Source of the DNA: Mastigias papua
Taxonomy: Eukaryota; Cnidaria; Scyphozoa; Rhizostomeae; Mastigiidae
Assembly: GCA_964019165.1 (NCBI GenBank)
Contig: OZ025278.1
Coordinates: 9,479,028-9,543,027, forward strand
Length of the DNA stretch: 64,000 nucleotides
Direction of reading: 5' to 3'
In this document: in pieces, positions 1 to 10,649 of the stretch
How the letters are laid out: every line of letters begins with the position of its first letter
Position numbering within the stretch: the stretch's first letter is position 1
Made by a program: the position numbers and the translations under genes
Notes under the pieces: generated by a model
The model's input: only the letters and a program-made list of their open reading frames with translations
Told to the model about the DNA's origin: nothing
The model's database searches: none

Positions 1-560
1 AATAATGTTAAAAAGCTTACACATATACTTAAAAGGAATCAATTTCCTGAATATTTGATAAATAGGGTCATCAAATCATATCTCAATCACAGTAGTACTT
101 CTGCACCATCTGAAAATAATGATACTCTGTACTTTAAGCTACCATATCTTCCTTTTTTCCTATTTTGCCCAGCGTAAAGTTCGTACATTAATCAAGAGAT
201 ATTGCAGTAACCTTAAAATTAAACTGGTATTATCTTCCTTCAAGATTAAAAACCTAATAAAAGTAAAAGACTCTATACCTAGATCTCTCCGTTCTTGTGT
301 TGTTTATAAGTTTACTTGTGCGGGATGTAATTCCGTGTAACTTGGCGAAATGTGCCGTCACATCTGAACTAGAATTCTCGAGCATCTTTTTACAGATAAA
401 AATTCACATGTATTTAAACATCTACAACGCTCCAAAGCCTGTAAAGATTCCTGTAATGACAGTTGCTTCAAAGTTATCGATTCGGCTAAAACACATCATC
501 AACTTAAAATTAAGGAAGCTACGCATATCCTATGGGAGGGACCTGACTTAAATAAACAGT
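1..560 (+). pseudogene. Penelope-like element, 3' coding remnant (RT end plus GIY-YIG endonuclease)
   Basis: Conceptual translation across several frames gives the end of a Penelope-like reverse transcriptase followed by a GIY-YIG type endonuclease. The zinc-like 'CAGCNSVYLGE' stretch, then 'CRH', 'REH/ILEHL', 'DKNSHVFKHL' and 'LKIKEATHILWE' follow the order seen in Penelope/Neptune-group elements. The reading frame is interrupted near position 165, and in the endonuclease around 340-375, by stops and frameshifts, so this copy cannot encode a functional protein. The 5' part lies outside the window. Family assignment rests on motif order only; a protein profile search for GIY-YIG would confirm it. 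Confidence 0.75.
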
Positions 561-1018
<458 letters not shown>

Positions 1019-1430
1019 ACATAATGGTAGCAAAAATGAAAAGAATTTGAATTAAGTATTTGGTTTTATTCTCAATACCTATACTAATTGTTGAAAAACT
1101 TAAAATCTAGATGCTAATGAGTCATGTATGCATACAAATATATAAATATATATGCTTATATTATGAGTTAGCTTATTATCGACGGGATCTCCTGGACTAT
1201 AAGGCTATATGTAGATAAAATATTATTACTGGAAAGAAATTTCTTGCTGCTACAAACTCAATACGGTTAGCAATAATACCACAACTAAGTAGAATTGTAA
1301 AAATGAGTCGTAAATATAATCTCTTAATTTTAAATGTAACTTGGTTAAAACTGGTTATAAAAGTTGCTTGAGTATAATAAGACCAGGACAGATAATAGGG
1401 CTGTAGAGAGTATAGGGCCTTCAACTTACG

Positions 1431-1761
1431 TCATACAGTACTTGTAACCAGATTCATGCGTTTTAAAGACATTGTTTCCGATGACGAAGAGGCTATATTG
1501 GATGGAATTTTGCATCCATTCTGTTTAATACAGGAGCAGCAACAGCATAGTTTCTTTGCATCTTTTCGAAACTGGTCATCCATAACACTGTACACAGCAG
1601 CATTGAATGAAGTATGAAGAAGTAGGAGAATGCCTAACAATGCCAGAAGATCCTGAGCTTCAGATGACGTCGTTCTATTTCCAGCTATATCAAGATAGGC
1701 AACATACATCTGGTTTGGTAGAGCCAAGATAGCAAACCCGATGACAATGGCGATGAGTATT
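1431..1761 (-). CDS. GPCR coding exon 3 (TM6, TM7, C-tail)
   Basis: 331 nt, last base of R261 through stop TGA at 1433-1431. The acceptor is TTTTAG|A. A longer open frame reaches 1,790, but its extra residues precede the acceptor and are not receptor-like. A good donor-like GTAAGT follows the stop and has no effect on this frame. Confidence 0.82.
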
Positions 1762-4700
1762 CTAAAACCGAATTGACAGGAGTACTTCAACCCTCATTTA
1801 CATATGTAATAAAAAAATGCTATTAACACTGTTCATTCGTGTATTTTAGGAGGCAGGACATGAAAGAACAGATGGTGTCAATGCCAAAGTATCACTCTAG
1901 TTTATCGAAAATATAACTAACTTTAGTTGTCTATGCCAAATGAAAACTTTATTGCTGTATAAATGTTGTATTAATACATGGTAAAAAATGTTTTTTAAAA
2001 TATAATCTTGCCTATATATGTTGCTGTATGATAGTCAATTGCCTCCAAATCGGTTATAAAGTACTCTGGTATCGTAACCTAGGGGCACTATAAGTTCAAT
2101 ATGTAAAATGTTGCGAAAACTGGCAAAGTGATATATTGCTGCTCACTCAGATGCTACCGATAGGTGCACTTAGGGAAAAGGGGCGTCTCACACATGTCTT
2201 GTCAAAATACTTGTAAGCTTGCACATTCCAAATCATCAAAAAGTACCAAGAATGCTGAAAATTTTGAAGGAAGTTAGCTCAATAATGTTATTTTTGTCGT
2301 TTATTTGAGCAGGAGATTGATGAGTTTATAATCTCCCTGGAAAGGCGATGAGTATCAAACAGCATGCTTCTTTCAGATGCATGGCGAAGTATCGTCTAGC
2401 ATACATTTAGTGCTTATATGTTTATTTATAACTACTGGCAACATTACGTACAAATGGACAATTAAATACATATGAGAGAACATTCAAACTGATCAAAATG
2501 TCAGTACCTGTACGTCTTCCTCTGTTCCTCGCGAGGCTGCGCATGTGCACTAGACTGCAGCGCTTCGATTTGTTTCCTTCGAGTCTTAATTATTCGGGTT
2601 ATTCTATAATTGCAATATGCAATAATGGCAAGTGGCAAAAAATACTCAAGAATTATCATAGCGATTGCATGAATCCTTCTACTTTGTAAGCTCATGTCAT
2701 TCTCACAATCCACATCGCCCCTGATTGTTTTCAGCGATACAACATCAGGAATGGAAATACCAATGGATATAACCCAAAGAAAGATGAGACTCGCGCATGC
2801 TCTTTTTAATGTCCATGCTCTTTGGTGATATTCTTTGGCTATGCCACGATATCTAACATACGATAAGAAAATACAACGAAATAGAGTATAGTAAAGAATG
2901 TGAACATTAAAGCAAGTTTTTCCAACCAGAATTAAAATCAATTTGACAATAGGACCCGTATCAACGAAAATCTATCTTCAGTATACGCTATATGTATTGT
3001 TTAGATACTCTATGAACCCGTGGCAAATGTTGTGTGTAGACAGAGAGAGCTAGCATTCATTTTATTAATTTTCCTTTGAACGGTTTAACTAAATGAAAGG
3101 TGAGGGGTACCACTTAGTCAGAACAGTAGCCAAACAAACTCAGGCCTGATTACACGATCACTTTTCATCCTGGAAGTCGGGCTGTCTCGGTATCCGGGAT
3201 GTCTCAGCCTATCTTATGATTTCATTTAAACTCAGCATTGATATTACATGCAAACCTTCCAGCCCGGCACCCTAGCTGGCCGAAAAGTTCAAGGCAGGAA
3301 GTTTTTCGAGTTGGGAGGTCTTTCTAGAAAGAAATCATTACACCAATATTCAAAGTATAAGAGAAAAACGTCCCTCTATGATCCGGAAATTTACTGTACT
3401 TAGACTTCCCATTACATCAAATTTATGGCTACAAGGACTAGTAGGCTCTAACTCCAATTATCTCTTCGTTATACATGACTGTATACGTTATATAGTGTGT
3501 AAATAACTTCTGTTGATCTATTTTTGTATTTGTAGTTATTGACTGTTGTCATGTCTGTTTTGCAAAGCTACACGAGGTAAATATTGTAATTTTGAAAGCA
3601 ACCAATTGTTTATTGTTTCTAGTATGAGTGAGAAAATTCTGGATAAGATATCGGCAAGAAAGAAAATGAAGAATGTCAATCTCGGTAAATATGCTGAAGA
3701 ATCCAGAAGACCAAAGTCTGAATGGTGGGATTGTTAAATAATAAAAGTGACAGTAAGCAGCGCTCTTTACAAACGTATTTGACAGCATTTTGGATGACGC
3801 CAATTGTTGTCTCATATGACTCTTTGTTGTTTAGAACTTGACATTTTTATGGAGTGTTCTGTTTTGTTTAACAGTCTGTTTTTAACTTGAATGTATGGGT
3901 TTATGGTAATGCTTGCTGTTTGATTCTTAAGTTTGCATTTGACAAAAGCAATTGGAGTTTTTTTGGTTTTATCTCTACGCTTCTGCGTAGTAGTGGAAAT
4001 GTTGCTGAATCTTAACAGGAATAACAAGTGTGAAGAAGTGAAAAACTGGACAAACAACACAACTCAAGTCAAATGCACAAGAAAGTGCAGGAGATAACAG
4101 GTCAATGATACGTTTCGATTGATTGAAAGCTTATATTGGACGCAGAAAGCATCCATACGTTTAGAGGAGAATATGTTAGATGAAGTCAAGATCAAACGAA
4201 GAGTTCGGCAAGGATGTATTCTATCCCCAAGTCTTTTCAATTTATACACGGATAAGATTTCCATGACAGATTGAGGACTGCAAAGGAATAGCAATAGGTG
4301 GTATCAATATCAATAGTCTGAGATACGCACATGATACAGTCAAACTTGAGGACACAATTGAAGATCTGCAGACCATAGTACATAAAGTAACTGACGTTGG
4401 GAAAGCATATAATATGAAAATAAATGCCAAGAAGACAAAACTCGTTGTCATCAGTAGGGTACCCAGTAAACCACAAAACAACATTACCATAGCCGGTACA
4501 AAAATAGAACAAATAACAGCAGCTATTTATCTGGGACATTTGATAATAGAAGACAGTAAAAGTGATGAAGAAATAAAATGTTGTGTTGGTATAGCAAAAC
4601 CAACTCTCTGCAGAATGAGCAAAGTAGTAATATCCAGAATGATAGCACCAGGTACAAGAAAACTGACCATCCTTCATTGTTACGCAATGTATACATTAAC

Positions 4701-6622
4701 ATAGGGAGCAGAAACATGGTCAATATCAAAGCTCTAGTGCAATAGCTTGAAATCTTTTGAAATTTGATGCTACCAGAGAATGCTAAGCATTTCATGAACA
4801 TGTAAAGTCAGGAATTAGGAGGTGTACTGCAAACTTAACAACTTTTTTGAGCTATAATACTATTCAGGTAAGAAATTGAAGTACTTTTGACACTTTGTAA
4901 GGCATAGTGAATGGCAGAAGAGGAAGAGGAAGACCTAGGGCCACTTGGTTTAACAGCAAAAGTCTGTAGCAATTCTATTTTAGTTACTTTATCTTCCACT
5001 TCATTCATTCATTCATTCATTCATTCATTCATTCATTCATTCATTCATTCATTCATTCATTCATTGCGTGTTTTTCTATAACTCATTGCCATCACTTCCT
5101 CTACGCTAATACTAAACTAACATCACACCAATATTATATTGCGTCATAACACCTTGCCCTTTGTTTAGACCTATTTTCCTACCATGCCATACCTAACCTA
5201 CCAATTCCTTTCCCACACAGATGTTTTTTATTTCATCTTTTTGCGCAATTTTTGCGAACAAACGTATATAGCAAATTGAAGTTATAAATTAGTCAGTTGG
5301 AATTTACACTGGTGACGATAGCACACAATAAGGGCGCATCAGCGAAAGTTTCCTTACCTCATCTTCACTACAGACGACAAAAGCTAAGACAACATTGGAT
5401 GAGATCGTACCTTTAATTATATAACTTAATATTATTTAGTAATTCTACACAGATGAAAAGCAAGAATTACTAAAAGTCAGTGGACAGGATTGAAATATGC
5501 AGAAGCAATAAGAGTAACGTATCGTCGTGATGAGTGAAAAAGCATTGCATCCAACCCTCGGTCCGAAAATTGGGTGGCTAGCCTCAAAGTCAAAGTCAAA
5601 GCTGCTAGACCATATAAAAATGTTGGGGACCATACATTTATGACGCCCACATAGAGGAGGGAGGGGAATCAATGCAAATGACCGTAAATTGAGGATGGTT
5701 GTGGATGGCGCAGGAAAGGGGTGGCTCCAATACTAAAATGTGGAGATCCATATTTTGTCAGTTGTCATCTAGAAAAATATCTTATACACTGTCACTACAG
5801 GCTGAGTAACTTAGCGCAAATATTTGTTGTGAAATTGGAAGCTTGGCCTCAGATGATTACAAACATATAATGGCAATGATGCTTAAAGTAGCAAGAGGTT
5901 CTGCAACTATAATGCAACTTTATTTCTATGCCACTTAAAACAATAACCAGTTTGGGGATTAGTAAAGAGAATTGGATATCCACAAAAGGGGGAAGTGGCT
6001 GCTGCAATTCGATATTACTGGACATTTATGCATGTAGGAGGTCAAACTTTACGCATATTATATGTATTTCCATAAATGTATGGTCCCTTGTATATTCGTA
6101 CTCGATACGACGGACACCTTGCTAACATTCAACCTTTGGAATCCAATGAGTCGTTCACTCAACTAGGGCACTGTTTATGTTTCGGCGTAATGCTTTCTTC
6201 AGAGCCAAGCATACTGTATAACCTCTTTCTGCTAAGGCTCTTGGTCATGATACTATTGTGTTTCCATGGGTTCGATTCCTCCAGGGGCACGAAAAAACAT
6301 TTTATTCCAAATTGTGGCAGTCCACTCTTGACTTAGTATGTACTATATGTCAGCCTTAGCAGAAAGAGGTTATGCAGTATGCTTGGCTCTGAAGAAGGCA
6401 TTACGCCGAAATAGAAACAGTGCCCTAGTTGAGTGAACGACTCATTGGATTCTAAAGGTTGAATGACCTTTGAAGTTCCTCGGCTATTTCATTGCACCTC
6501 TGTGGTGCAGTGGAATAGCGCGGGACCCTTGGTCATGACACTTTTGTGTTTCAATGAGTTCGATTCCTCCTGGGGCACGAAAAAAATTCTACTCCAAATT
6601 GTGGCAGCCCACTCCTGACTTA

Positions 6623-6710
<88 letters not shown>

Positions 6711-7292
6711 TACAGTCTCTTAGAAAAATGAACACATTACATAGAACTCAATAAAAATCTTCAGTTTTTGAAATGTTTCCATATTTCCAATTTCGTTATT
6801 TTTGCATCGAAATGGACTAACTTGAATATATCCATGTATATTTGTGGCTACGTACCTCTCAATAGCAATTATGGTTATCGTTCCAATTGAAGCAGTGAGT
6901 GGTGTTTGCCTCAGCATCCTCTTAAAAGTACACATTGGTAAACCGTCATCTGATTCGGCATTGTGTGTTTCGTTTGGAATCAAGACAAGAGAGTTGCAGG
7001 AGAACAGCAAATCGACAAATGCTAAGTGTGTGATCAGCAGTTTAAAGGCTGTGACGCATTTCTGTGCAAAAAATGTTTGTAAGGTGACAAGTATAACACA
7101 GCCATTGCCCAACAGACTAAGAAGAAGTGCAATGATGTAGACGATAATTCGCACTTTTGCGTAAGTTGACAGTGGAAGGTCATCCAATTCGCAATCTCCT
7201 TGGAAACATTTCTGTCCACACGGCATACAAGTTGCGTTTCCTGTACAGTTGATATTTGTTCCATTTATACAAGTGACATTAAGTGCATCCAT
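1431..7292 (-). CDS. rhodopsin-class (class A) G-protein-coupled receptor, complete, 3 coding exons
   Basis: Joining 7292-6856, 2852-2508 and 1761-1431 on the minus strand gives an uninterrupted 370-aa seven-transmembrane receptor. The N-terminus is Cys-rich and has N-glycosylation sequons (N5, N15, N19). TM1 spans about 46-72 with the GN motif (N63), TM2 about 84-105 with LAxxD (D94), and TM3 about 122-146 follows conserved Cys121 and ends in ERY (145-147). TM4 spans about 161-183 (W172, P180), ECL2 has Cys195, TM5 about 206-228 has P218, and TM6 about 262-285 has P276. TM7 about 297-318 ends NAAVY instead of NPxxY, and a Cys cluster at 333-338 after helix 8 suggests palmitoylation. The CWxP motif is altered to LALP. 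The two splice joins, one in ERY and one before TM6, keep phase exactly. Known class A receptors act at the plasma membrane through G proteins; the ligand cannot be told, though a peptide receptor is plausible. Start is the first ATG of the exon. Confidence 0.85.
1794..2500. other. GPCR intron 2, nothing recognised
   Basis: AT-rich intronic DNA between GPCR exons 3 and 2. I see no repeat or RNA signal in it. Confidence 0.6.
2508..2852 (-). CDS. GPCR coding exon 2 (ERY motif, TM4, TM5)
   Basis: 345 nt, residues 146-261. The acceptor TTAG|A completes the Arg of ERY. It ends CAG|GTACTG after the third intracellular loop, which is rich in Arg, Lys and Gln. The join to exon 3 restores 'KTYRILIAIV', a typical TM6 entry. 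Confidence 0.82.
4080..4740 (+). pseudogene. LINE reverse transcriptase fragment in GPCR intron 1
   Basis: Antisense to the host GPCR. The translation shows 'RRVRQGCILSPSLFNLYTD', then 'NSLRYAHDT' in place of the catalytic YADD, 'INAKKTKLVVIS', 'YLGHLI' and 'YTLTYGAETW-like' elements, in the order of a non-LTR retrotransposon RT and thumb. Stops and a frameshift near 4,270 and 4,704 show decay, and the second catalytic-site residue is changed (AHD for ADD). It resembles the antisense LINE at 44,885-45,690, so both may belong to one clade. Confidence 0.7.
5001..5065. repeat. (ATTC)n tetranucleotide microsatellite
   Basis: About 16 uninterrupted TCAT/ATTC units within GPCR intron 1. Confidence 0.97.
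6179..6202 (-). ncRNA. hammerhead-like hairpin, left arm
   Basis: Minus strand reads CTGAAGA, then a loop closed by GC-rich bases, then CGAAAC. It is the mirror of the motif at 6389-6412. Stem II here (AAGC/GCC) is weaker than on the other arm. Confidence 0.35.
6240..6345 (+). mobile_element. tRNA-derived SINE, 5'-truncated copy
   Basis: Carries the B-box GGTTCGATTCC (6269-6279) and the same downstream tail as the longer copy at 6494-6621 (CCAAATTGTGGCAG, then CTTGACTTAGTAT). The A-box half is missing, replaced by the palindrome arm. Confidence 0.6.
6389..6412 (+). ncRNA. hammerhead-like hairpin, right arm
   Basis: CTGAAGA, extra A, stem GGC/GCC around loop ATTAC, then GAAAT. It has the same layout as the PLE-tail motifs but a different, still complementary stem. 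Confidence 0.4.
6494..6621 (+). mobile_element. tRNA-derived SINE with (TA)n tail
   Basis: An 84-nt tRNA-like head has an A-box region TGGTGCAGTGG and a B-box GAGTTCGATTCC (6556-6567). A short unique body follows, leading straight into (TA)n at 6624. A pol III internal promoter is implied. It does not fold as a functional tRNA by eye. Confidence 0.6.
6624..6709. repeat. (TA)n microsatellite
   Basis: About 43 TA units directly after the SINE body. Confidence 0.97.
6856..7292 (-). CDS. GPCR coding exon 1 (N-terminus to TM3)
   Basis: 437 nt, residues 1-145 plus two bases of R146. Starts at ATG (7292-7290). The donor is AG|GTACGT in the ERY motif at the end of TM3. Encodes the glycosylated Cys-rich N-terminus and TM1-TM3. 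Confidence 0.85.
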
Positions 7293-9062
7293 TCTTCAAT
7301 TTTCTCCTTGCTTTGAGAGAACTGAGAGTGAGATACTTGTGATGTACGTTGCCCCGTAATGTTTCACGATTGCCAAAGTTTCATGAGAAGTCCACAGCTG
7401 TGTAGAATGAAGCAGTTAAAAAACAAACAATTAATTACGAGTGCTTTTCAACAAGTTCTTTAAAAACTGTAATTGCAGGTTATTAATGGAAGCAAAACCT
7501 TTACAAAACAAAATGAAATTATGAAATGCACATTCTTTCTAACTGAAAAATACCATCTCAGCACTTTCTTTTGAAAACCAGCAGCATAGCTAATTCATGC
7601 TATCAAAAATCTCGATTCGAGCGAGCAGCTTTAGTAATTAATACCATAGTCCAGTGTTTCCAAACTTTTCGAATTATTGTGCACTGGGGTTCCCCATATC
7701 CTAGTATTCATACTCTCTCGAAGCAGGGTCCCTGGAGGAATAAATATATGTTAATGCTAATTAACCTTTCACGAACAACAATTATTGAGAGTGAAATATG
7801 CAAATATTTCGGATTGGATGCTGCTGGATCGTCTAGTCATGGAGCCCGAAAATGCCGGATTCAGGCATGCGCACAAGTCATAAGCTTACGCTAAGTATAC
7901 TTTCTCCTGTTTACATATATTTTAATGACAGGGTGAGACAGGATTTAGGGACAATAACAGTGTTTCTGCTTGAAACTTGAATGGTGAGACTTACCTTTCC
8001 CAATGAATCCAGGGATTGTCAAAGATCTTGCGACATTCGAAGAATTATCCTAATCGGCTATTGGGTTTTAGATACAAAGCTCCTCAGTATGTTGATAAAA
8101 AGGCGCTTTCCTTTCGTGCAGTACGCTACATTCGGGTCTTTCCAAGTTTCACTCGACAATTTTCTCCTGAAAACTTGAAAAAGGTGTTACCAGTGCGCAA
8201 ATTTTAGAGATTTAACTCGTACTGTATTGATGTAGGCTGAATCACGTAATGGTAAGCAGTTTCCAAATATATCACATCCAGCATCCGTCGTGTCATTCGA
8301 TTACCCCACAAAAATTAATTACAAGATATGTTGGATGAATATCGACAACTGCTGAATCGTTAGTTCGGGGCTAAATGTATATATTTGTCATGAAAAATTG
8401 AGTTTCAAGGCGCGAAGTTCCAAAGAATGAACAATGCTTAGAGACTGCAAATTTTGAGACGGAATAATAGCGGTTTCTTAAGCACAGAAAGTTAATCCCC
8501 GGGGACGCCTTGCATAGGCGAGGAAGGGGCATTATCATTATTAAAATTAGTATAAAAGTAATATGCAGTATTGAAACTTAAGTCTTGATCAATACACAGA
8601 GATACTAAAAGAAGTAAGGTATTGAAGGATGAACGAGTTGAAGCTTAAATACGAATGAGAAATCTAACTTCATATCACAGCGAGGCACCTAAGGTATAAG
8701 CTAGTGGTTTAGCCTAAAACAGTGGCCAGGTGCACTTCAGACTTGCGTTTACCTTTTGTTGTTATATGGTCCCAAATGACGACAAATGGTCATCAAGGTA
8801 AAAGTATTTCAATTTGAATTAACAGCACTACATTTTGAGCCTGTCTTCCTTCATAGCACCAGGCACTGTTGCGATAGGTTCCTGCAAACGATTATAACTG
8901 ACAAGCTTTCAAGTTACGTTGCTTTACGTTTTTCTAATTTGCGTGTTAACAGACTTGATGCATTACACATATCACAGTTGAGTTTTCTATTGTCTATTAT
9001 AGCTTTTCTAAGGTGATGGTTTCAGTAATGCATTAAATCCACTAGTTTGACGTCATTCAAAG
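7293..9062. other. intergenic, upstream of the GPCR
   Basis: It holds the GPCR promoter and 5' UTR by position, but I see no core promoter motif I would defend. No coding exon or repeat was recognised. Confidence 0.5.
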
Positions 9063-9300
9063 CGTCTTGGGCCTTTTAATGCGAGTCTCCTTTAGCATAG
9101 CACGGGCATACTTAATCACTGAAAAAGGTGCTTTGCAAGTTTTACAGCTGCTTCGATAGTTATGTCATAAACAATGCTCATATCAATAACGTAATGGTCG
9201 CAAACAAATATTTGATGTCAAGCAGGTGCAATATAATCCTTGTGTGAATAATTTAAGCTCAGCTTATGGGATGCTAGTTATAACAACAAAATAAGCTGCA
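9063..9300 (+). repeat. dispersed repeat, copy 1
   Basis: From TTTTAATGCGAGTCTCCTTT to GGGATGCTAG it matches 13,895-14,130 at about 80% by eye. No terminal repeats or coding potential; it behaves like an uncharacterised SINE or MITE. Confidence 0.6.
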
Positions 9301-9491
9301 ATGGTCTAGTAGTGCAATGGTCAATGATAGTATAGCGGCTTGTTAAGGCTGAGAAAAGTACAAAGGTTTTAGTATATTTTAGAAGGCCTAGCCCTTTGAA
9401 GACACAGCCCCGATCTGATCCTTCGAATCAAGGCTGTTGTGTAGCTGTGAAAAGTCTGTTGGTGCACAAAAAAGCGGGAACATTCTTTTAG

Positions 9492-9530
9492 CATACTGAA
9501 GCTTTTTCGCTCGACACTCGTCAGAGTATG
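9492..9530 (-). ncRNA. hammerhead ribozyme-like motif, type I, left arm
   Basis: On the minus strand: helix I strand CATACT, CTGACGA, stem-loop II GTGTCGAGC, GAAA, short helix III, then AGTATG, which pairs perfectly with CATACT. Confidence 0.65.
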
Positions 9531-9982
9531 AAACGACCGAAAGGTGAACTGAAATATATAGCCAGATGCAGTTACACGTGATATGATGAATAATGCGTCT
9601 ATATGGCCCTATGACTGGCCAATTAGCACCTATTCACCATTGTTTGCTTGAAGAGCCCAAGTGCGAAAATGAACTCTTTTGTTTATACAAGATTGGTTTT
9701 TGAGTCTTAATGTAAACTGATTCCAAAACACTTAAATGAAAGGACGATCCAAAACACTTAAATGAAAGGATTTCATTTAAGTGTTTTGGAATCAGTATAC
9801 ATTAAGACTCAAAACCCAATCTTGTGTACACAAAAAGAGATCATTTACACACTTGGACTCTTCAAGTAAACAATGGTGAATAGGTGCTAATTGGCCAATC
9901 ATAGGGCCAAATAGACGCATTATTCATCATATCACGTGTAACTGCATCTGGCTATATATTTCAGTTCACCTTTCGGTCGTTT

Positions 9983-10022
9983 CATACTCTGACGAGTGTC
10001 GGGTGAAAAAAGTTTCAGTACG
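9983..10022 (+). ncRNA. hammerhead ribozyme-like motif, type I, right arm
   Basis: CATACT, CTGACGA, GTGTCGGGT, GAAA, AAAGTTTC, AGTACG. One helix I pair is lost (AGTACG instead of AGTATG) and stem II ends in a G-U pair. Confidence 0.6.
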
Positions 10023-10224
10023 CCAAAAGAATATTCCCGCTTTTTTGTGCTAAAGTGAAGTACTTAATTCTGCTCACAACCTCAAACTCCGTTCCATGAA
10101 TTCTTACCTGTAGATCCTGGTTCGACCTATCAAGGGTGTTCCTTTTAGATTTGATACACACCAACGGTGACTGAATTTTAGGTACATTAAGAGCAGAGAT
10201 GACTGGTATAATGGGATGGATACC

Positions 10225-10640
10225 GGGAATTTGGTTGGTATGGTCTTCGCGGGTCTGAAAAAGGGCATTTGATACAGTCGATGGTCAGGTTCTCAGTAGG
10301 AAACTGGAATCTTATGGCGTTCTGCATAGGCAACTGATCTGGTTTGCATCCTGTTTATGAAACAGAGGATGGTGTCGACTCAAAATTGAAAATATTGGAG
10401 TGCCTCAAGGGTCAAGTCTTGGTCCACTCCTTTTCTTGCATATTTTAATAGTTTGCGAAGAGCAGTAAAAAATTCCACCACTTCCATGTTTACTGACAAC
10501 ACGAGTCTGTACTTTAAATCCAAGGATATATCCCGGCTAAATGAGGCAATAAACGAAGAACTTTTGCATCTAGACACTTGGTTGATAAGCAATAAGTTAT
10601 CCCTTAAATGTAAACTTCGCAGCATTACTATTTAGGAAAT
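10225..10640 (+). pseudogene. LINE reverse transcriptase fragment (CR1/Jockey-like)
   Basis: Shows RT motifs in order: 'LKKG..FDTVD' (with a frameshift near 10,266), 'GVPQGSSLGPLLF', 'MFTDNTSLYF' in place of the FADD catalytic box, and 'LDTWLISNKLSL'. Stops and the altered catalytic Asp mark it as dead. It lies head-to-head with LINE sequence on the opposite strand that begins at 10,650. Confidence 0.75.
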
Positions 10641-10649
10641 AGTTGTACA

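Larger units (their letters stand above)
6126..6468. repeat. palindromic element with ribozyme-like hairpins on both arms
   Basis: Arm 6126-6239 is the reverse complement of 6355-6468 at roughly 93% by eye. The spacer is a truncated tRNA-type SINE. Each arm carries a CTGAAGA - stem - CGAAA motif on the outward-reading strand (6179-6202 minus, 6389-6412 plus). The 'AGAGCCAAGC' portion recurs at 53,062 beside another palindrome. Confidence 0.7.
9466..10053. mobile_element. palindromic hammerhead element, copy 1
   Basis: Two arms of about 290 bp are reverse complements meeting near 9,770, where a 24-bp piece is duplicated. The ends read 'CAAAAAAGCGGGAAC' and its complement. Each arm carries a hammerhead-like core (9492-9530 minus, 9983-10022 plus). 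Other copies are at 18,549, 27,028 (half), 40,903 and 53,050. Confidence 0.75.
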
